DNA from: Jiella pacifica
Lineage (GTDB): Bacteria; Pseudomonadota; Alphaproteobacteria; Rhizobiales; Rhizobiaceae
NCBI RefSeq assembly: GCF_010500815.1
Contig: NZ_JAAAMG010000004.1
Span: 112,186-176,185, forward strand
Direction of reading: 5' to 3'
Length of the DNA: 64,000 bases
In this document: positions 57,664 to 64,000 of the stretch, one piece after another
Position numbering within the stretch: position 1 is the first letter of the stretch
How the letters are laid out: the number at the start of each line of letters is the position of its first letter
Made by a program: the position numbers and the translations under genes
Notes under the pieces: generated by a model
Databases searched by the model: none
Seen by the model: the letters and a program-made list of their open reading frames with translations, nothing else
What the model was told of the DNA's origin: nothing

Positions 57664-58485
57664 ATGAGCGTCGCAAGCACCAAGAGCCAGGACAAGATCC
57701 AGGCCGTCGACCCGATCTTCGCCGAAATCTGCGCCGAGGCGTCCGACGTCGCGTCCGACGAGCCGGTCCTCGCCAGCTTCATCCATGCCACGATCCTCAA
57801 CCAGCCGAGCTTCGAGGCGGCGCTGGTGCACCGGATTTCCCAGCGGCTCGATCATCCAGACGTGCCGGCGGTGCTGATCTCCCAGGCCTTCGGCGACATG
57901 ATTGCCTTGGATCCCGATTTCGCCGAGACGGTGCGCATCGACATTCAGGCCGTCTACGACCGCGACCCGGCCTGCGAGCGCTATCTGGAGCCGCTGCTCT
58001 ACTTCAAGGGCTTCCACGCCATCCAGACCCACCGGCTGGCCCATTGGCTGTGGGAGACCGGGCGGCGCGACTTCGCGCTCTATCTCCAGTCCCGATCCTC
58101 GGCCGTCTTCCAGACCGACATCCATCCGGCCGCGCGGATGGGCCGCGGTATCTTCCTCGACCATGCCACGGGCCTCGTCGTCGGCTTCACCGCCGTGATC
58201 GGCGACAACGTCTCGATCCTCCAGGATGTGACGCTCGGCGGCACCGGCAAGGAATTCGGCGACCGCCACCCCAAGATCGGCTCCGGCGTCCTCATCGGCG
58301 CGGGGGCGAAGGTCCTCGGCAACATCAGGATCGGCAATTGCTCGAAGATCGCCGCCGGCTCGGTGGTTTTGAAGGAAGTGCCGGCGAATGCCGTGGTGGC
58401 CGGCGTTCCGGCCAAGGTGATCGGCGAGGCGATCTGCGATCAGCCGGCGCGCGAGATGGATCAGGGCTTCGGCCGCGAGGATTGA
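57664..58485 (+). CDS. cysE: Serine O-acetyltransferase
   Basis: CysE acetylates serine with acetyl-CoA, the first step of cysteine synthesis. The 273-residue product has the helical N-terminal domain (DPIFAEICAEA, LASFIHATILNQPSFEAALVHRIS, YLEPLLYFKGFHAIQTHRLAHWLW) and the left-handed beta-helix (DIHPAARMGRGIFLDHATGLVVG, VSILQDVTLGGTGKEFGDRHPKIG, IGAGAKVLG). Catalytic His/Asp residues are present. GGGAGAG lies 5 bases before the ATG. A longer in-frame ATG at 57646 is less likely. Confidence 0.96.
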   Translation: MSVASTKSQDKIQAVDPIFAEICAEASDVASDEPVLASFIHATILNQPSFEAALVHRISQRLDHPDVPAVLISQAFGDMIALDPDFAETVRIDIQAVYDRDPACERYLEPLLYFKGFHAIQTHRLAHWLWETGRRDFALYLQSRSSAVFQTDIHPAARMGRGIFLDHATGLVVGFTAVIGDNVSILQDVTLGGTGKEFGDRHPKIGSGVLIGAGAKVLGNIRIGNCSKIAAGSVVLKEVPANAVVAGVPAKVIGEAICDQPAREMDQGFGRED

Positions 58486-58913
58486 CCGGCGGCGGGAAGC
58501 CCGCCGGAATGCCGACGAATGAGGCGGGCAGGGATGGGTGCCTGCTTCGCCGAGCGAATTCCTCTTCGAGACCAGATGATCGCGCTCGTCGGAGGCGGTT
58601 GGCGCATCGCGCCGGAGAGGCCGGAACATCCCGGCCGCGATCGCCGTTCGCCGCGCATGGTTTCATCGTGCGGTCGGCGTTGGACCTGACGATCGGATTG
58701 CGGTAATCGCCCCTGTCCATCGGCATGACAGTCGGATTCGCGCGTCGACGGGAGTCTGGTAGCCCGTTGGCATCGTTCGATCTTTCGCATCCGGCTTCGG
58801 GTCGGGAGACATCGGCTGGCGGGGGCGGGCCGCAAACACGCTCTGCCGACCCCCATCGAACTTGCCGCCATCCACACTAGCTACGCACTTCCCACAGCAG
58901 CGAGGAGAGAGCA
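58486..58913. other. Intergenic region between cysE and the DUF3126 gene
   Basis: 428 bases without a supported gene. A short palindrome, CCGGCGG/CCGCCGG, lies directly after cysE and could aid termination, though no T-run follows. The remainder should contain the promoter of the DUF3126 gene; no RNA gene is recognised. Confidence 0.45.
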
Positions 58914-59123
58914 TTGAGCCCCGCCGAAATCAGAAAGCTCGAAGCCTATCTGAAAAAGACCTTCAATGGCGTCGACCTGTCCGTGCGCGGCATGCCTCGC
59001 AAGACGGATTCCGCCGAACTCTACATCAAGGACGAGTTCGTCGGCCTGATCGCCAAGGACACCGAGGAAGGCGAGCTATCCTACCACCTCACCATGACGA
59101 TCCTCGACATCGATCTCGAATGA
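58914..59123 (+). CDS. DUF3126 family small protein
   Basis: A 69-residue soluble protein. The block LEAYLKKTFNGVDLSVRGMPRKTDSAELYIKDEFVGLIAKDTEEGELSYHLTMTILDIDL covers the entire DUF3126 domain found in Rhizobiales. The start is TTG, supported by AGGAGAG 5 bases upstream; no ATG is available in frame that keeps the domain. The function is unknown. Confidence 0.87.
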   Translation: MSPAEIRKLEAYLKKTFNGVDLSVRGMPRKTDSAELYIKDEFVGLIAKDTEEGELSYHLTMTILDIDLE

Positions 59124-59145
59124 ACCGAGTACCGAGCACGTAACC

Positions 59146-59184
59146 CGGGGGCTGGACGCCGCAAGCGGCGAACCAGCCCCCGGA
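59146..59184. terminator. Long hairpin between convergent DUF3126 and transglutaminase-like genes
   Basis: An outer 11-bp perfect stem (59146-59156 and 59174-59184) encloses an inner 6-bp stem (CGCCGC/GCGGCG), giving a nearly continuous hairpin. It stands 23 bases after the DUF3126 stop. There is no U-tract on either strand. Confidence 0.55.
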
Positions 59185-59335
59185 ACGTCCCGGACGGGAC
59201 GGGTCGCCCGGGACGGTCTCACGACGCCTGATCGGCCGGTTCGGCCAGGGCGTCGTTTTCGATCGGGCGCCTTAGTGGCGCGCGGCCCCGGATCGGGGTG
59301 GCGAGGCAGCCGCGGTGGCTGCCTGCCGGATGTCG

Positions 59336-59941
59336 TCAGCGCACGCTGCCGACGAGGAGATTGCGGTCGTCGACGATGCCGACCCACTTGCCGGCGTCGT
59401 TCGCCGCCTGGCGCTTCAGATAGGTGTAGCTCGTCGCCTGCCAGGGCAGGATCTGGTTCTCCAGATTGTCGAGGACGAAGTCGCCCTGGTCGGTCCGCAG
59501 CGTCAGGACGGCATGGCCGTCGCCATTGGTCTGCTTGACCACGGTGACGAGCAGGGCCGAAGCCGGAATGCCTTCCCGCTGCAGCATGTACTGCTTGAGG
59601 AGAGCGAAGTCTTCGCAGTCGCCTTCGCTTGTCGGATAGGCCCAGTATTCCGCAACGCCGTAGATTTCCTCGTCGGTGCGCGGGAAGATGTTGTTGTTCA
59701 CTGCCGCATTGACGTCGACGATGCGTGCCCAGATCTGCGGCGTCAGCTTCAGCGCCGCGGAGGTCGCGTTGGCCTCGCAGTTGGCGGCATAGCGCTTGCA
59801 GAATTCGTAGTGCCCGATCGGCTGCGACGTATATGCCGTCGTCGGCATCGGCGAGGAAGCGGCCGCTCCGGCGAATTGCGCCGAGGCGAAAAGGCCGATC
59901 ATTCCGAGAGCGAGGCCCAGCGCCTTCTTGGTCTTGTTCAT
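59336..59941 (-). CDS. Bacterial transglutaminase-like cysteine protease (BTLCP)
   Basis: A 201-residue exported protein with signal peptide ALGLALGMIGLFASAQFAGAA. The transglutaminase-like triad is C109 (EGDCEDF), H143 (GDGHAVL) and D158 (VLDNL). The WARIVDVNAAVNNNIFPRTDEE block is typical of the BTLCP family (COG3672, LapG-related). LapG homologues cleave surface adhesins under c-di-GMP control, but no lapD-like receptor or adhesin gene is adjacent, so that role is unproven. Confidence 0.9.
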   Translation of the reverse strand: MNKTKKALGLALGMIGLFASAQFAGAAASSPMPTTAYTSQPIGHYEFCKRYAANCEANATSAALKLTPQIWARIVDVNAAVNNNIFPRTDEEIYGVAEYWAYPTSEGDCEDFALLKQYMLQREGIPASALLVTVVKQTNGDGHAVLTLRTDQGDFVLDNLENQILPWQATSYTYLKRQAANDAGKWVGIVDDRNLLVGSVR

Positions 59942-60593
59942 CGTCGTTCTCCTCGTCGTTGGGAGGAGATTGACATCCGGGCTTTACTTCCGCTCCAAAT
60001 GTCGAAGCGCAATTCTATTCAAATTTGACGCAATTAGTGGATGGATATACTTGAAAAGAAGTGGATGGCTCGGCGCAAATTGCAGCGTCGGCATTCATCG
60101 ATCGGCAAGCATACGGGGCGGGCGGCGAGACGAACGCCCTCCCTCGCCCGCCGCTCCGGCCAGGCGGTTCCCGACGAAACCCGGCATTTGAGGGGGATCG
60201 GCGGCATTTTCGCGCCCGGCGGCGTGCGCTCGGCGGGTTCCTTCCCGTGCCGGAGGCGCATCCCAGCCGGGGAAGTTCGGCGGCTTGCGACCGCCTTACG
60301 GCGATCCCGGACACCCGTCGGCGCGGGCGAATAGGTTAACGCTGCGCCTCTGGAGGCGCATTTGGGGGCGAAATTTCCGTTTTCGGCCGGTTTGCGTGGT
60401 TAATGAAGGGCTGCGCGGCGGTTCGGTCCGATCCGGCCTCGAGTTTTCGGCCGCCGACCGGGCGCCGGGCACCGCCCGGCGGGACCGGCGGACAGGAAAT
60501 AAGCACTCTCAGTCATTTCGGGGGAAACCGTGCGGCGATAAAAGCACGGCGCCGAAACGTCGATTTCGGGCTTTTTCGAAAGGTGTCAGTGCC
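59942..60593. other. Long intergenic region with several hairpins
   Basis: 652 bases lie between two divergent exported-protein genes. The left end (about 59965-60065) is AT-rich and contains GTGGATGG twice (60038 and 60061). Hairpins include TGCGCCTC/GAGGCGCA at 60343-60360 followed by TTTGGGG, and CCGTGC/GCACGG at 60528-60549 near the DUF4189 start. No convincing ORF is present. A small RNA is possible but not shown. Confidence 0.45.
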
Positions 60594-60962
60594 ATGAAAT
60601 CCCCAAGGGCGCTCAGTCTCGCCGTCTGCTTCTTTGCCTTCGTCAACGTGACCCCCGGACTCGCCGCGGGCGCCATCGCGGTGGACGATGAGGAAGGAAT
60701 GAAGGCCGGTGAAGTCGGCTACGGTACGGCGACCGGCTATTCGACCCGCGAAGCGGCGGGCGCGGCGGCCCTCCAGAACTGCAAGGACGAAGGCAACACC
60801 AACTGCAAGGTCGTCGTTCGCTTCGACACCTGCGGCGCCTATGCCGGTTCCGCCGACTATTTCGGTATCGGCTGGGGCAAGAGCGAGAAGGCGGCCCAGT
60901 CCGCGGCGCTCGATCAGTGCGGCAACAAATCCTGCAAGATCGTCGTCTCCGACTGCGAGTGA
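60594..60962 (+). CDS. DUF4189 family exported protein
   Basis: A 122-residue protein with signal peptide PRALSLAVCFFAFVNVTPGLAA. The DUF4189 pattern follows: GAIAVDDEEG, GYGTATGYSTREAAGAAALQNCKDEGNTNCKVVVRFDTCGAYA, and the repeat-like SEKAAQSAALDQCGNKSCKIVVSDCE. Six cysteines are seen, of which four fall in two matching C-x(n)-C-K-(I/V)-V-V repeats. It is probably periplasmic and disulfide-bonded. AAGGTG precedes the ATG. The function is unknown. Confidence 0.87.
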   Translation: MKSPRALSLAVCFFAFVNVTPGLAAGAIAVDDEEGMKAGEVGYGTATGYSTREAAGAAALQNCKDEGNTNCKVVVRFDTCGAYAGSADYFGIGWGKSEKAAQSAALDQCGNKSCKIVVSDCE

Positions 60963-61177
60963 CCGATGCTCCCTAGCGGCGGGTGTTCGGCACCTGCCGC
61001 CGGTGGCCATGGGGAACGGGGATCGATCGACGTCCGCTTCGCGGCGGCGCCCGGCGCGCCCGCGCCGGCGATTCGATCAGCGCCGGCGGATCGCTCGTCC
61101 GGCGTTGCCCCTTCGGCCGAGATGGCTTAGAGACGGCGCAACTTCTCAAACTCTTTGACACGAAGAGGCAGCGCGCC

Positions 61178-62827
<1,650 letters not shown>

Positions 62828-62968
62828 GGCGGAACGATCGGCTGCTGCGGGCTCGGCTGGCCGGGCCCGTGGTTGTCCCGCCGGCGACGCGGGGCGATCG
62901 AATGAGCCTCCCGCAAACCGCCGCGATGTCGTAGGATGGCGCGGGGCGATTGCGGGAGTTCATGGTCG

Positions 62969-63322
62969 ATGCGTTCATTTTTCGGGACAAGCCTCGCCGC
63001 TGCGGGCTTTGCCGCCGCGGGATTGGCGGCGAACCTGGCCGGTGCCACGCCCGCCGAGGCCAAGCCGGCGCGCTGCTTCACCACCGACGACGGCTATTAC
63101 CCCTGCGACTTCCGTGCCACCGATCGTGCCGGCAGCTTCGACATTGCCGCGCCGGGCAAGCCGACCTTCTCGCTGATCGTCGAGCGACCGGGATTTGCCT
63201 CCGCCTTTGCCGACTTCGGCACCGGCCGCAACGTCTCGCTGCCGGGCATGTATGTTCGCGAGCGCGACCAGCCGGCCTGCTGGTCGAACCCTGAGACCGC
63301 GACGAAGATCTGCGCCTGGTAG
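62969..63322 (+). CDS. Small exported protein of unknown function
   Basis: A 117-residue protein. The signal peptide is MRSFFGTSLAAAGFAAAGLAANLAGATPAEA. The mature part has four cysteines (ARCFTTDDGYYPCDF, PACWSNPETATKICAW) and a beta-rich middle (GKPTFSLIVERPGFASAFADFG, SLPGMYVRERD). No family is recognised with confidence. An earlier ATG at 62936 exists; the inner ATG gives a better signal peptide. Confidence 0.75.
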   Translation: MRSFFGTSLAAAGFAAAGLAANLAGATPAEAKPARCFTTDDGYYPCDFRATDRAGSFDIAAPGKPTFSLIVERPGFASAFADFGTGRNVSLPGMYVRERDQPACWSNPETATKICAW

Positions 63323-63568
63323 GGTGCCCACGGCGCGATCTTGCGATTGCTCTGAGAGGTGACCGGAAGCCCCTGCCGCCCGATGGCAGGGCTGTTTGCG
63401 GCTCAAAGACGCCGAATGGCGGCGTTGCCTGCGCTTTTGCATGACGATCTCGTGACGGCATGCATGCGGCGCATGGCAGTTCTCGAAATCGCGTGCTTCT
63501 TGGGGGACGTTTTCCAGCTTATGTGCGGTGCATCAAAAAGCAAAAACGTTCCGCTGGAGTTCAGGTCA

Positions 63569-63727
63569 ATGCATCGCTCGCGCCTCACGGCCATCGCCAT
63601 GGATCATGTCGCGCTCGCCCGCGTCACGGGGCGCGGAGCCGTCGACGGCGAGGCCATGCGCCGACCGCAGCTCTCCGTGATGAAGACGCTCGGCATCGAC
63701 ACGCCGTTCATCCAGCGCGCCCGCTGA
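63569..63727 (+). CDS. Possible small hypothetical protein
   Basis: A short frame of 52 codons (MHRSRLTAIAMDHVALARVTGRGA...). CAGG lies 5 bases before the ATG and codon use fits the genome, but no family is recognised. The same frame is open upstream to 63359 without a convincing start. A bidirectional terminator follows, consistent with a transcript ending here. Confidence 0.35.
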   Translation: MHRSRLTAIAMDHVALARVTGRGAVDGEAMRRPQLSVMKTLGIDTPFIQRAR

Positions 63728-63803
63728 GGCGCCTTCGACCGGCTCGGGCGCTGCCCGCTGCAGCCGAGGCCGGCTCGGGACAGTCACGCAGAGACGAAAA
63801 GAG

Positions 63804-63836
63804 AAGGCGCCGCGGTTCACCGCCGGCGCCTTTCTT
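63804..63836. terminator. Bidirectional terminator near the right edge
   Basis: A 12-bp stem with one bulged C (63804-63815 and 63820-63832, loop TTCA) is followed by TCTTTCGTTCTC. It separates the plus-strand small gene from the opposing transporter gene. Confidence 0.75.
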
Positions 63837-63875
63837 TCGTTCTCTGCGTCGCGCAGGGCGATTTTCGGCCGCGCC

Positions 63876-64000
63876 TACTCCATCACCGCCGCATGGCTGT
63901 CGCCACCGCCGGCCGCCGCCTGTTTCTTCGGCGGGCTCATCAGCGCGAGCAGCGGGATGGCGCAGAGCGTGATGATCATCATCAGCTTGAAGTCGTCCAC
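63876..64000 (-). CDS. C-terminal end of a probable DHA2-type MFS drug exporter
   Basis: Only the last 41 codons are inside the window. They read VDDFKLMMIITLCAIPLLALMSPPKKQ followed by a Ala/Gly-rich tail ending HAAVME and a TAG stop. A final membrane helix after a DDFKLMM segment, then a PPKK basic end, is typical of EmrB-like 14-helix exporters. The family assignment rests on this short piece alone. Confidence 0.6.

Noticed and set aside
60041-60339. Two overlapping plus-strand frames in the long gap before the DUF4189 gene
   Set aside because: No ribosome-binding site, composition dominated by Arg, Gly and Pro, and no domain; the stop codons fall in unrelated positions.

Overview
The window is about 66% GC and carries a gene set typical of the Hyphomicrobiales (Rhizobiales) within the Alphaproteobacteria. 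The markers are the rpsO-pnp order, an Omp2b/RopA-type porin, the complete aapJQMP general amino-acid transporter, a CenR-type response regulator, and small families such as DUF2147, DUF3126 and DUF6460. The order is inferred with good confidence. Family and genus cannot be fixed from this stretch. Nearly all of it reads as chromosomal core with dense, well-spaced genes. No rRNA operon, CRISPR array, complete insertion sequence or prophage is visible.

Layout. 1-2354: pnp (cut by the window edge) and rpsO. 2.7-6.3 kb: two DUF2147 exported proteins, a Sel1-like small protein, a HisC-like aminotransferase and a gamma-class carbonic anhydrase homologue. 6.5-10.3 kb: an SbcD/YhaO-like nuclease and its YhaN-like SMC-type ATPase partner. 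10.8-12.0 kb: a major porin with a strong terminator. 12.5-15.6 kb: glucokinase, murein endopeptidase MepA and a glutathione S-transferase. 15.7-21.8 kb: a seven-gene MoxR/Bat operon on the minus strand (MoxR, DUF58, DUF4381, two VWA proteins, a TPR protein, BatD), with genes overlapping or nearly touching.

22.1-28.0 kb is the accessory part. Three tandem paralogous exported HEAT-like proteins are followed by a secreted trypsin-fold protein. Divergent from that are an exported four-cysteine protein and a two-helix membrane protein. The stretch ends in a frameshifted, truncated P4-type integrase pointing away from tRNA-Thr(CGU), with palindromic and direct repeats between integrase and tRNA. 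This looks like a decayed tRNA-targeted island and is the best candidate here for an undescribed system.

28.3-31.5 kb: an ExoX-like exonuclease, a third DUF2147 protein and an ATP-dependent DNA ligase whose reading frame contains a repeat-derived insert. 31.5-40.9 kb: a LysR regulator divergent from an NADP-binding oxidoreductase, a DUF6460 membrane protein, an orphan FdhF/YdeP molybdopterin oxidoreductase, an L,D-transpeptidase-fold protein, CenR, a lone cyclic-nucleotide-binding domain, exonuclease III, a haloacetate-dehalogenase-like hydrolase and LolA. 41.1-47.3 kb: cystathionine beta-lyase and aapJQMP. 47.4-52.7 kb: a secreted six-haem cytochrome, an AI-2E/PerM family membrane protein and a short-chain dehydrogenase. 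52.8-64 kb: a large OmpA-domain protein with a disordered Pro/Ala/Glu region, an FAD monooxygenase with a CHCC zinc-finger protein, an alpha/beta hydrolase, cysE, DUF3126, a transglutaminase-like cysteine protease, DUF4189, ettA, two small hypothetical proteins and the C-terminal end of a probable drug exporter.

Shared themes are envelope maintenance (porin, MepA, L,D-transpeptidase, LolA, OmpA, CenR, Bat operon), DNA repair (YhaO/YhaN, exonucleases, ligase) and sulfur/amino-acid metabolism (metC, cysE, Aap).
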